From positions 558,001 to 622,000 of the forward strand of contig NZ_JAKLTM010000002.1 of the NCBI RefSeq assembly GCF_022012305.1: a DNA stretch of 64,000 nt, written 5' to 3'. The position numbers were made by a program, and so were the translations under genes. Below the pieces are notes generated by a model, which saw only the letters and a program-made list of their open reading frames with translations, searched no databases and was not told the origin of the DNA. Below are positions 52,372-60,706 of this stretch, piece after piece (position 1 is the stretch's first letter; each line of letters starts with the position of its first letter). The DNA is from Ramlibacter paludis (lineage in GTDB: Bacteria > Pseudomonadota > Gammaproteobacteria > Burkholderiales > Burkholderiaceae_C).

Positions 52372-53790
52372 TTACAGCGAGTAGTACATGTCGAATTCGA
52401 TCGGGTGCGTGGTCATGCGGAAGCGCGTGACTTCCTGCATCTTCAGCTCGATGTAGGCGTCGATCATGGTGTCGGTGAACACGCCGCCCTTGGTCAGGAA
52501 CGCGCGGTCCTGGTCCAGGTAGTCCAGCGCTTGGTCGAGGCTGTGGCACACGGTCGGGATCTTCGCGTCTTCTTCCGGCGGCAGGTGGTACAGGTCCTTG
52601 CTGGCGGCTTCGCCCGGGTGGATCTTGTTCTCGATGCCGTCCAGGCCGGCCATCAGCATGGCGGCGAAGCCCAGGTACGGGTTCATCGTGGGATCCGGGA
52701 AGCGCACTTCGATGCGGCGGCCCTTGGGGTTCGCCACGTAGGGAATGCGGATCGAGGCCGAGCGGTTGCGCGACGAGTAGGCCAGCTTCACCGGCGCTTC
52801 GAAGCCGGGCACCAGGCGCTTGTAGCTGTTGGTGCCGGGGTTGGTGATGGCGTTCAGCGCGCGGGCGTGCTTGATGATGCCGCCGATGTAATACAGCGCC
52901 AGGTCGCTCAGGCCGGCATAGCCTTCGCCGGCGAACAGGTTCTTGCCGCCCTTCCACACGGACTGGTGCACGTGCATGCCGGAGCCGTTGTCGCCGACGA
53001 TGGGCTTGGGCATGAAGGTCGCGGTCTTGCCGTAGGCGTTGGCGACGTTGTGGATCACGTACTTCTGCAGCTGTGACCAGTCGGCGCGCTCGACCAGGGT
53101 CGAGAAACGCGTGCCGATTTCGTTCTGGCCGGCGCCCGCCACTTCGTGGTGGAACACTTCGACCGGGATGCCGACGGATTCGAGGATCAGCGACATCTCG
53201 GCGCGCATGTCCTGCGTGCTGTCGACCGGGGGCACGGGGAAGTAGCCGCCCTTGGTGGTGGGACGGTGGCCCTTGTTGCCGCCTTCGAGCTTCTTGCCGG
53301 TGTTCCACGGCGCTTCGTATTCGTCGATCTCCACGAACGAGCCGTTCGGGCCCGAGGACCAGCGCACGTCGTCGAAGATGAAGAATTCGGGTTCCGGGCC
53401 GAAGAAGGCGGTGTCGCCCAGGCCGGAAGCCTTCAGGTAAGCCTCGGCGCGCTTGGCGATCGAACGCGGGTCGCGGTCGTAGGCCTTGCCGTCACCCGGC
53501 TCCAGCACGTCGCAGGTCAGGATCAGCGTGGTCTCTTCGAAGAACGGGTCGACGTTGGCCGTGTTCGGGTCCGGCATCAGCAGCATGTCGGAGGCTTCGA
53601 TGCCCTTCCAGCCGGCGATCGAGGAGCCGTCGAAGGCGTGGCCGGCGCTGAACTTGTCTTCGTCGAAGTGGGAGACAGGCACGGTCACGTGCTGTTCCTT
53701 GCCGCGGGTGTCGGTGAAGCGGAAGTCGACGAACTTGACTTCGTTTTCCTTCACCATCTTCATGACATCGGCGACGGATTTGGCTGCCAT
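52372..53790 (-). CDS. glnA: Glutamine synthetase type I
   Basis: 472 residues from MAAKSVADV (CAGGAGAAACCTG upstream); the longer frame to 53940 covers the promoter and is not used. Motifs: DGSSIAGW, the glutamate/metal site ([19 protein letters not shown]), [19 protein letters not shown], and the adenylylation Tyr in [10 protein letters not shown] (about 397). Makes glutamine from glutamate and ammonia. Regulated by the sigma-54 promoter and NtrC sites upstream. Confidence 0.97.
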   Translation of the reverse strand: MAAKSVADVMKMVKENEVKFVDFRFTDTRGKEQHVTVPVSHFDEDKFSAGHAFDGSSIAGWKGIEASDMLLMPDPNTANVDPFFEETTLILTCDVLEPGDGKAYDRDPRSIAKRAEAYLKASGLGDTAFFGPEPEFFIFDDVRWSSGPNGSFVEIDEYEAPWNTGKKLEGGNKGHRPTTKGGYFPVPPVDSTQDMRAEMSLILESVGIPVEVFHHEVAGAGQNEIGTRFSTLVERADWSQLQKYVIHNVANAYGKTATFMPKPIVGDNGSGMHVHQSVWKGGKNLFAGEGYAGLSDLALYYIGGIIKHARALNAITNPGTNSYKRLVPGFEAPVKLAYSSRNRSASIRIPYVANPKGRRIEVRFPDPTMNPYLGFAAMLMAGLDGIENKIHPGEAASKDLYHLPPEEDAKIPTVCHSLDQALDYLDQDRAFLTKGGVFTDTMIDAYIELKMQEVTRFRMTTHPIEFDMYYSL

Positions 53791-53844
53791 CAGGTTTCTC
53801 CTGGGGTGATGGTTGGTTGTTGAATCGGTTACGCGACCTGGGGA

Positions 53845-53860
53845 TGCAGGTTCTGTGCCA
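53845..53860 (-). promoter_or_regulatory. Sigma-54 (-24/-12) promoter of glnA
   Basis: On the minus strand TGGCACAGAACCTGCA has GG (-24) and GC (-12) ten bases apart, matching TGGCAC-N5-TTGCA. Transcription would start about 12 bases downstream, giving a leader of about 45 bases before the glnA ATG. Confidence 0.8.
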
Positions 53861-53954
53861 GAGCTTGGTGCATGGGGCGGCAGGCGCAGCCCGGCGATTC
53901 TCCGCGAAATGGAGCCGTATTCCCTACGCAAGCCTTGCAATTTTCACGGGCGCC

Positions 53955-53998
53955 TGCACCGTTCAGGTGCTTTTGGTGCACTGCACCGCTTCGGTGCG
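53955..53998. promoter_or_regulatory. Two NtrC-type binding sites upstream of glnA
   Basis: TGCACC-gttca-GGTGCT (53955-53971) and TGCACC-gcttc-GGTGCG (53982-53998) both match the NtrC consensus TGCACC-N5-GGTGCA, 27 bases apart and about 100-140 bases upstream of the sigma-54 promoter. This is an enhancer arrangement. Confidence 0.75.
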
Positions 53999-54000
53999 GC

Positions 54001-54816
54001 TCAGGTACGCACCAGTTCGGGGCCCAGCTTGACCTTGAGCTGGGCGAGGCCGTCCAGCAGCGCCCGGTAGGCGGGCTCGACGTCGGCCGGCGCGCCCTTC
54101 ACTCCCAGGTCGATGTGGCGGCCGTACTGGGGGTGGTCGACGCTCGGCAGGCTGAACACCTTCACCTGCGGATGTTCGCGCTCCACCTGCTCCATCAGCG
54201 GCGTGAGCGTGGCCTCCATGGAGCCGAACACGATCACCGACTGCTCGACGTAGGCATCGCGGCGGAACAGGTGCGGGTACTTCGTGTCCAGCACCCATTC
54301 CATCATCGGCCAGGCCATCACCGGGAAGCCGGGAACGAAGTGCACGTCGCCCACCGTGAAGCCCGGGATCTTGTTGTACGGGTTGGGGATGATCTCGGCG
54401 CCCGCGGGGAACACGCCCATGTTGAGGCGGTGGACGTTGTCGGGGCGGTCCGGCTCGTAAGGGATGCCCTGCTCCTTGGCCGTGTCCTGCATGCGCTCGC
54501 GGATCAGCGCCTCGGCGCGCGGATGCAGCTGCAGCTCGCGTCCCAGCGCCTTGGCCGCGCACTGGCGGGTGTGGTCGTCGGGCGTGGCGCCGATGCCGCC
54601 GCAGGAGAAGACGATGGCCTGCGAGGCGAAGGCGCGCTTCAGCGTCTGCGTGATGCGCTCGGGCGAGTCGCCCACGTAGTCGGCCCAGGCCAGCTGCAGG
54701 CCGCGGGCGGACAGCAGCTCGATCAGCTTGGGCAGGTGCTTGTCGGCGCGCTTGCCGGAGAGGATCTCGTCACCGACGATGATGAGGCCGATTTCGGGGG
54801 GCGGGGACGCGGTCAT
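54001..54816 (-). CDS. CinA-like molybdopterin-binding domain protein
   Basis: 271 residues. The N-terminal 170 residues form the MoaB/MogA-like CinA domain (GLIIVGDEILSGKRADKH, FSCGGIGATPDDHTRQ), followed by a region without the C-terminal nicotinamide-nucleotide amidase domain. Possibly a nucleotide pyrophosphatase as in CinA/COG1058 proteins. It overlaps the EI24 gene start (ATGA). Confidence 0.85.
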   Translation of the reverse strand: MTASPPPEIGLIIVGDEILSGKRADKHLPKLIELLSARGLQLAWADYVGDSPERITQTLKRAFASQAIVFSCGGIGATPDDHTRQCAAKALGRELQLHPRAEALIRERMQDTAKEQGIPYEPDRPDNVHRLNMGVFPAGAEIIPNPYNKIPGFTVGDVHFVPGFPVMAWPMMEWVLDTKYPHLFRRDAYVEQSVIVFGSMEATLTPLMEQVEREHPQVKVFSLPSVDHPQYGRHIDLGVKGAPADVEPAYRALLDGLAQLKVKLGPELVRT

Positions 54817-55634
54817 GGCGCAATGCTAACGGGCGTGGCGGCCGCACTTCGCATCTGCGCCAGCGCCGCCAGCCCATAGTGCGCGAACCACAGCGAGGAA
54901 AACGCGAACACCAGCGTGTAGATCCAGATCGCCAGCGGAATCAGCAGCGGGAACATCGCCGCGAACAGCCACCCCGACGCCCACACGATGCTCGGCGCGG
55001 CGCCCAGGTAGCCGGTGGCGATTCCCATCAGCAACAGCCAGCCGCGGTGCTGCTTGAAGATGAGGCGGCGCTCGTCGCCGCTGGCATGGTCGGCCAGCGC
55101 GTCGAAGGTCATGACGCGGTAGGTGAGCCAGCCCCAGATCAAGGGCGGCAGGACCAGGATCAGCGGCGGGATCGCCCACAGCGGCACCGACACCACCAGC
55201 GCGATGAGCGCCAGCAGCATCGAACCCAGCGACCAGAAGGCGCCGCGCACGAACGAGGCACCGTGCTTCTGCTCCAGGCCCGGGAAGCGCCGGCGCCCCA
55301 CCAGCCGCACGATGGCCGGCGTCATGAGCAGCGCCACGAAGAACAGCACCAGCACCACCAGCAGCGGCGTGATGGCAAAGATGATCAGCAGCGGCGCGAG
55401 CGCGGTGCGCAGCCCGCCCATGCCCATGTCCTGCAGCCAGTGGCCGATGGTGGCCATGAGCGTCGACGACTCGAGCCAGAGGAAGACGGTGTTGACCGCG
55501 CCGTCCCAGAACAAATAGCCCAGGCCGCCTGCAATGGCGACCATCAGCACCAAGGGGAGCAGCGACAGGCCGATGACGCGCGGGTGCAGGCAGTAGGCGA
55601 CGGCGCGCCAAAAGGAATCGAGGAACAGGGACAT
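54813..55634 (-). CDS. EI24-domain (CysZ-like) membrane protein
   Basis: 273 residues with several transmembrane helices (about 20-45, 65-110 as a pair, 140-170, 200-250). The pattern with PRVIGLSLLPLVLMVAIAGG and LVGRRRFPGLE fits EI24/CysZ proteins. Transport role in sulphate or small solutes is only inferred from the family. Confidence 0.85.
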   Translation of the reverse strand: MSLFLDSFWRAVAYCLHPRVIGLSLLPLVLMVAIAGGLGYLFWDGAVNTVFLWLESSTLMATIGHWLQDMGMGGLRTALAPLLIIFAITPLLVVLVLFFVALLMTPAIVRLVGRRRFPGLEQKHGASFVRGAFWSLGSMLLALIALVVSVPLWAIPPLILVLPPLIWGWLTYRVMTFDALADHASGDERRLIFKQHRGWLLLMGIATGYLGAAPSIVWASGWLFAAMFPLLIPLAIWIYTLVFAFSSLWFAHYGLAALAQMRSAAATPVSIAP

Positions 55635-56855
55635 TCAGGGTTCGGTGTTGACCGTTGCCGCTTCGGGATAGAGGTTCGGCAGCAGGATGTTCAGTGCGTC
55701 GAGCGGAAAGTTGAACGACACCGCTCCCTTGGGACCGTCGCTGACCAGGATCCCGTCCTTCAACAGCTGCGACAGCACGCGGCGGCCGCTGCGCTCGGGC
55801 ATGCCCATCATCTGGATGAACTCGCCGCGCAGCAGCGGCCCGGCGACCAGGACGTGATGCAAAGGCAAGGTGGCTTGCACGCTGTAGTTGCCGTACTGCG
55901 CGCCCTGCGACCGCAAGGCCATGAGCCCTGCGATGCGGTCCCGCAACCCGTCGAGCCGGAGCATTGCCGTCATGAAGCCCACCTGGTCATCCGCCACGTG
56001 CAGGAAGAACTCGCACCACTCGCGCAGCATCCGCTCGCTCAGGTTGCCGCGTCCATCCAGGTCTCCCTGGCGCGCCCTGTCGGCGTTGGCGAGCATCTCG
56101 TAGTACCTTTCGCGCTGGCGCGCCAGGCCCCGGTTGACCGACCAGAGCCCGGCGCTGACCGGGAGCAACGCGCAATGCGTCTGCAGGCGGCAAGCGCGCC
56201 CGTTCCCGTCCCCGAACGGATGGACCCGCGCCGCACGATGATGTGCCGCTGCAATGCCGAACAGCAGGCTGTCGAGTCCCCGGATGGCGGGATAGACCTG
56301 GTCCATGCGGGCAAGGAACAAGGGCACCGATGCGGCCGCGGGTGGCTGGTGCCGGCCGACGGCCACGTCCTCCGAACGCAAGCGGCCCGGCTCGATCACC
56401 CGCCCGTCCTCGGTCGTCCGGTCCGGTGCATCCAGGCGTCGGTACAAGGCATCGTGGGCACGCAACAGGAACGCCGATTGCAGCGCATGGGCCTCGACAT
56501 CAGTCGCGGGCATCGAGGCTTCCAGTTCCTGTTCCGCATCGATGTGGGCCAGCGCGATCCGCTGGCGCTTCGCGACGTCGGGGGACTCGGAAAAATCGGC
56601 GCGCAGCGCGCGTTCGATGTTTTGCGGATGCGTCCCCTGCCCCTCGATCCGGTTCGAGTAGTAGGAGTTCATCCCCCGAACCAGCCGCCGCAGCGCATCG
56701 CGCGTTTGCGGAGCGACGGCGTGCTGCAGTCGATAGGACTTCTCCAGCACGCTGCGGGTGAGCTCCACCAGGCCACCCACGTTCTGCTGCGGCAGCAGGG
56801 GTTCGAACTGGTGCGGTTGATCGTAGACGGCGACGATCCGGGACGGAACGCTCAT
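55635..56855 (-). CDS. Fic-family protein (AMPylase-like)
   Basis: 406 residues. The Fic active-site motif is complete: VHPFGDGNGRACRL (about 216-229). An N-terminal SNRIEG (about 68-73) fits the inhibitory (S/T)xxxE(G/N) helix, so it is a self-inhibited class II Fic protein. The C-terminal part (about 330-400) looks like a winged helix (RSGRRVLSQLLKDGILVSDG). It probably transfers AMP to a protein partner; target unknown. Confidence 0.88.
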   Translation of the reverse strand: MSVPSRIVAVYDQPHQFEPLLPQQNVGGLVELTRSVLEKSYRLQHAVAPQTRDALRRLVRGMNSYYSNRIEGQGTHPQNIERALRADFSESPDVAKRQRIALAHIDAEQELEASMPATDVEAHALQSAFLLRAHDALYRRLDAPDRTTEDGRVIEPGRLRSEDVAVGRHQPPAAASVPLFLARMDQVYPAIRGLDSLLFGIAAAHHRAARVHPFGDGNGRACRLQTHCALLPVSAGLWSVNRGLARQRERYYEMLANADRARQGDLDGRGNLSERMLREWCEFFLHVADDQVGFMTAMLRLDGLRDRIAGLMALRSQGAQYGNYSVQATLPLHHVLVAGPLLRGEFIQMMGMPERSGRRVLSQLLKDGILVSDGPKGAVSFNFPLDALNILLPNLYPEAATVNTEP

Positions 56856-56932
56856 TTGGCCGATTATCCCCAGAACGGATAGATCGGTCTACCTCATTGA
56901 AATAAAACGTCTTTTTTAAAATCCGGCGCAAG

Positions 56933-56968
56933 TTTGGCCGGTCTTTTGGCCGGTCTTTTGGCCGATCG
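56933..56968. repeat. 12-bp tandem repeat, three units
   Basis: TTTGGCCGGTCT occurs twice in a row, followed by TTTGGCCGATCG. It lies between the Fic promoter region and the stop of the fatty-acid-hydroxylase gene. No function apparent. Confidence 0.6.
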
Positions 56969-57952
56969 TCAAGCCCGCCCGACCAGCCGCAGCACCCCTA
57001 GCCACTGCTGCGACCAGAAGCCCTGCCCGTAGTTGCGGCCCTTCTCCACCTGGTCGCGCACGCCAGTGGGGTCGTAGCGCAGCTCGAAGTTGGCGGTGCG
57101 GAACAGGACGTCCCACCAGGGCAGCAGCACGCCGAAGTTGTGGCCGCCCAGCGCCGGGCTCTTGCCGTCCTTCAGCACGGCGACGCCGGCGCGCTTCTCG
57201 TGGCCGATGCCGATGCTGTGGTGCAGGCGATGGAAGCGCGGGCTGATCCACAGCCGCTCGCCGATGGCGCCGAAGTGCAGGCGCAGGTTGGCGTGCTGCA
57301 GGCTTTCGCTCAGCTGCGTGACGGCGACGATGGCGACGAACTGGCCGGGGCCGACGCCGATCAGCTGGCCCAGCACGACGAGGATGCTGTCGCGCACCAA
57401 GTCGTCGAGCAGGTGGTTGCGGTTGTCGCTCCACATCGTCATCTGCCGCTGCGAGTGGTGCAGCGAATGCAGGCTCCACCACCAGCCCACGGCATGCTGG
57501 CCGCGGTGGATCCAGTAGTCGACGAAGTCGAACACCACCAGGTACAGCGCGAAACTGATGAAAGGATGGTCGGTGACGCCGGCCATCAATTGGTCGATGT
57601 GCCAAGTGCCCACGCCGTGCACGCGCAGCCAGCCGAAGATGTCGTCGAACAGCGGCTCCACGCTGAAGAACAGCGCCACGCGGAACAGGCCCAGGCGGTG
57701 CAGCAGCGTGTACAGAACGTCGGTGCGCACGGCGGCCGTGTCGACCATCGGCTCCACCGGGCGCCAGCGCTGCAGCGGACCGATGATGGCCAGCATGACG
57801 GCTATCTGGATCAGGCCCACCAGCAGCCAGCCGGTGGCGGTGTAGCCGTCTTCCAGGAAGTTGCCGAGGCCGAACGAGAACATGATCGGCTGGATGGCCA
57901 GCTCGAACAGGCCCTGCTGGGCCCATTCGAAAAGGTCGAGAAGCGACTGCAT
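56969..57952 (-). CDS. Fatty acid hydroxylase/sterol desaturase family membrane protein
   Basis: 327 residues with four to six transmembrane stretches (about 13-50, 85-120, 140-165). Di-iron His boxes: HRGQH (about 168), SLHSLHHS (about 180) and RFHRLHHS (about 245). Acts on lipids in the membrane; exact substrate unknown. Confidence 0.9.
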   Translation of the reverse strand: MQSLLDLFEWAQQGLFELAIQPIMFSFGLGNFLEDGYTATGWLLVGLIQIAVMLAIIGPLQRWRPVEPMVDTAAVRTDVLYTLLHRLGLFRVALFFSVEPLFDDIFGWLRVHGVGTWHIDQLMAGVTDHPFISFALYLVVFDFVDYWIHRGQHAVGWWWSLHSLHHSQRQMTMWSDNRNHLLDDLVRDSILVVLGQLIGVGPGQFVAIVAVTQLSESLQHANLRLHFGAIGERLWISPRFHRLHHSIGIGHEKRAGVAVLKDGKSPALGGHNFGVLLPWWDVLFRTANFELRYDPTGVRDQVEKGRNYGQGFWSQQWLGVLRLVGRA

Positions 57953-57957
57953 GGTGA

Positions 57958-58749
57958 CTACTTAACGCGCGAGACCCAGTCCCGGTAGGCAGGGTGCTCG
58001 CGCAGGGTGGCAAAACAAAAGCCCCTGGCCTTCAGCCCCGTGATCAGCGGCTCGAGGTTGGCAGGCGCCCACGGGTCCTTGCGCGACCAGATGCCCAGGT
58101 GGGCCAGGAGGATGTCGCCCGGTCGGATGTCGCGCAATGCCTTCTTCAGAAGCTGTTCGTTCGAGAAAGTTTCACTCGGGAGCTCGTCACCCAGGAATCC
58201 GGCCGGCGCCCAGGCCACGTGCTGGTAGCCGCAGGCCCGCGTGGCCTTCAGGAAGCGGGGGGAAACCTTGCCGCCCGGCGCGCGAAAGAGCGGCAGCGTC
58301 TTCTTGCCGGTGATCTCTTCCAGCCGCCTGGCCGCCTGCGCGATGTCGGCGCAGTACTCGGCGCCCGTCACCACCTGGTCGGCATAGGCCTTGGGGCCGG
58401 CGGTGGGACGCACGCGGAAGCGGACGGGGTCGCCCGGAACGTCGGCGCGCCAGATGGCGTGGTCCCAGGTGTGCGAGGCGAACTCGTGGCCTTCGGCGGC
58501 CCGCGCCTTCCACCAGGGCGCCCAGTAGTCGCCCAGGCTGCCGTCGCCTTCGCGTGTCTTTTCGTTGGCGGCGAAGAAGGTGACCTTGACGTTCTGCCGA
58601 TTGAGCACGTCGGCGATCAGGGGTGCCACGCCCATGTGGCCGGTATCGAGGGTGAGGTAGACCGGCTTGCCGCAGGACTGGGCGAAGGCGGCGGACCCGG
58701 CCAGCGCCAGGCTCAGCAGGAACAGGCGGCGCAGGTCACCTTGCCGCAT
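57958..58749 (-). CDS. Polysaccharide deacetylase-like protein (variant active site)
   Basis: 263 residues. Signal peptide (about 8-24). NodB-like fold with LTLDTGHMG in place of the usual TFDDGP (the second, metal-binding Asp is Thr) and SHTWDH, the metal-binding His pair. LFRAPGGK matches the RxPxG motif. Exported; activity may be altered or on an unusual substrate. Overlaps the beta-propeller gene by 14 bases. Confidence 0.85.
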   Translation of the reverse strand: MRQGDLRRLFLLSLALAGSAAFAQSCGKPVYLTLDTGHMGVAPLIADVLNRQNVKVTFFAANEKTREGDGSLGDYWAPWWKARAAEGHEFASHTWDHAIWRADVPGDPVRFRVRPTAGPKAYADQVVTGAEYCADIAQAARRLEEITGKKTLPLFRAPGGKVSPRFLKATRACGYQHVAWAPAGFLGDELPSETFSNEQLLKKALRDIRPGDILLAHLGIWSRKDPWAPANLEPLITGLKARGFCFATLREHPAYRDWVSRVK

Positions 58750-59743
58750 GGTCCAGGGTCCACACCCCGTGCGGCGACTTGCCCACCTTGACCTGGCGGG
58801 CCACCTGCCCCGACTCGGTATCGATGATGGTCAGCTTGCGCGCCCAGCGCGAGGTGACCAGCAGGAAGCGGCCGCCCGCCATCACGTCCATGCAGTCGGG
58901 GCCGCCCGGCGCCGGATAGTTGGCCACCACCTGCAGCGTGGTGAGGTCGATCTTGCTGATGGTGTTGGCCACGCGGTTGCTGAGGTACACGTGGCGCTTG
59001 TCGCCGGCGGCGCGGAAGGCGTGGGCGCCGGCGCCGGTCTTGATGCGGCGCAGGGAGCGCGGCGCGTCGCCGGAAACGTCGAACACCTCCACGCTGTCGC
59101 TGCCGGTCAGGCCGACCAGCACCGTCTTGTCGTCGGCGGTGCCGTAGACGTCGGCCGGCATCGGGCCGGTCTTGATGCGCCACTTGATCTCCTGGCGCTG
59201 CAGGTCGATGGCCACCAGTTCGTCGCTGTCCTGCATGGTCGAATAGGCCGTGGTGCTGCGGCTGTCGATCCAGATGTGGCTGGGCGTCTTGCCGGTGGGG
59301 ATGCGCTTGGCCAGCGTGAGGTCCTTGCCGTCCCAGCGGTACAGGTCGACGTGGTGCAGGCGGTTGCCGGCCGTCACCAGCCACTTCATGTCGGGCGAGA
59401 AGCGCAGGTGGTACGGATCCATGATGCCGCGCACCGTCTTCTGCACTTCGGCCGTGCGCGGGTCGATGAAGGTCAGCGAATCGGCCAGCGCGTTGGCGAC
59501 GATGATCGACTTCTCGTCCGGCGTCATGTACAGGTGGTGCGGCTCCTTGCCCGTGGGGATGCGCTTGAGCTCGCGCCAGTTGGACGGGTCGATCACGCTG
59601 ACGTCGGCGTCGAGCGAGTTCAGCACGAACACCGGCGAATTGGCCAGCGAAGCAGCGGGGGCCGGCTGCGCGGCGGCGATGCCGCCCAGGGCGAGCAGCA
59701 GGAGGCCGGCAAGCCAGCCGCGGCACAGTGTGGAAAAGTTCAC
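58736..59743 (-). CDS. YVTN/NHL-type beta-propeller protein
   Basis: 335 residues from GTG, chosen because the next residues form a signal peptide (FSTLCRGWLAGLLLLALG, cleavage near AAAQ). Repeated blades with I-P-T-G-K and xVIDP motifs (SVIDPSNWRELKRIPTGKEP; LAKRIPTGKTPSHIWID) are those of YVTN beta-propellers. Periplasmic; ligand unknown. Coupled to the deacetylase gene. Confidence 0.88.
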   Translation of the reverse strand: MNFSTLCRGWLAGLLLLALGGIAAAQPAPAASLANSPVFVLNSLDADVSVIDPSNWRELKRIPTGKEPHHLYMTPDEKSIIVANALADSLTFIDPRTAEVQKTVRGIMDPYHLRFSPDMKWLVTAGNRLHHVDLYRWDGKDLTLAKRIPTGKTPSHIWIDSRSTTAYSTMQDSDELVAIDLQRQEIKWRIKTGPMPADVYGTADDKTVLVGLTGSDSVEVFDVSGDAPRSLRRIKTGAGAHAFRAAGDKRHVYLSNRVANTISKIDLTTLQVVANYPAPGGPDCMDVMAGGRFLLVTSRWARKLTIIDTESGQVARQVKVGKSPHGVWTLDHAAR

Positions 59744-59789
59744 GAATCGATTCTTGGAATGGGGGCCCGCGCGGGCGGCAGCGGCCTGT

Positions 59790-60569
59790 TCAACGCGCGG
59801 GCGGCGCCGGTGGTGGACCACTGGCGGCGGGCGCCGCTATTGTCCCCGATTCCTGGACGGCCGCGAGTTGCGCAGCGTCAAGCCACCGCCATTGGCCGGG
59901 CAACAGGTCGGCCGGCAGTGACAAGTTTCCGATTCTCGAGCGGTGCAGCGCCGTCACGCGGTTGCCGACGGCGGCGATCATCCGCTTGACCTGGTGGTAC
60001 TTGCCCTCCAGCAGCGTCAGGCGCAGGGTGTGCTCGCCGGTCTGCTCGCACGCGGCCCCGCGCACCGGCTTCGGGTCGTCATCGAGCACCACGCCCTCCA
60101 GCAGCTTCCGGACCTGGCGGCCATCCACCGGGTCCGCCGTGGTCACTTCGTACACCTTGCCCACGTGCTTCTTGGGCGAGGACATGCGGTGGATGAAGGC
60201 GCCATCGTCACTGAGCAGCAACATGCCGGTCGTATCCTGGTCCAGCCGGCCGACGGCCTGCACCCCGGTCGTGTTGGTCTTGTTCGGGCGTTGGCGCAGG
60301 GGTGCGGGCAGCAGGGTGTAGATGCTGGGCCAGGCGCCGGGCTTCTGGGAGCACTCGTAGCCGGCGGGTTTGTGCAGGACCAGGTAGGCCTTGGCGTGGT
60401 AACTCCACGGCTTGCCTTCGACGGTGAACTGCAGGCCCTCGGGCTCGAACTGGGCAAACGGATCGTCGACCGCCTGGCCGTTGACCGTCACCCTTGCCTG
60501 CTGCACTAGGCCGAGGCAGACGCGGCGATGGCCGAAGCCTTGGGAGAAGAGGATGTCTTGGAGTTGCAT
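59790..60569 (-). CDS. rsuA: 16S rRNA pseudouridine synthase (RsuA/RluB family)
   Basis: 259 residues from MQLQDILFSQGFG; the frame upstream of this ATG is non-coding in character. S4-like RNA-binding domain (1-60), catalytic motif VGRLDQDTTG with the essential Asp (about 107-116), and KYHQVKRM later. Likely modifies small-subunit rRNA uridine 516. Closest family is RsuA, though an RluE/RluB role cannot be excluded. Confidence 0.88.
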   Translation of the reverse strand: MQLQDILFSQGFGHRRVCLGLVQQARVTVNGQAVDDPFAQFEPEGLQFTVEGKPWSYHAKAYLVLHKPAGYECSQKPGAWPSIYTLLPAPLRQRPNKTNTTGVQAVGRLDQDTTGMLLLSDDGAFIHRMSSPKKHVGKVYEVTTADPVDGRQVRKLLEGVVLDDDPKPVRGAACEQTGEHTLRLTLLEGKYHQVKRMIAAVGNRVTALHRSRIGNLSLPADLLPGQWRWLDAAQLAAVQESGTIAAPAASGPPPAPPAR

Positions 60570-60706
60570 GAAGGGCGGGATTTTGCCCCAGGGCCGCCTC
60601 AGAAGGGCTTGGAATGGCTGCGCAGGCCGCTCCTTGTCTGCCCTATGATGATCCGGCGGCTCTCTTGACCGGCAGAACCTTGAAGTCAGCGTCCCTCCTT
60701 CCACTC

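Noticed and set aside
54879-56882. 667-codon plus-strand frame across the EI24 and Fic genes
   Set aside because: Rich in Arg, Gln and His with no motif, while the opposite strand encodes intact EI24 and Fic proteins.
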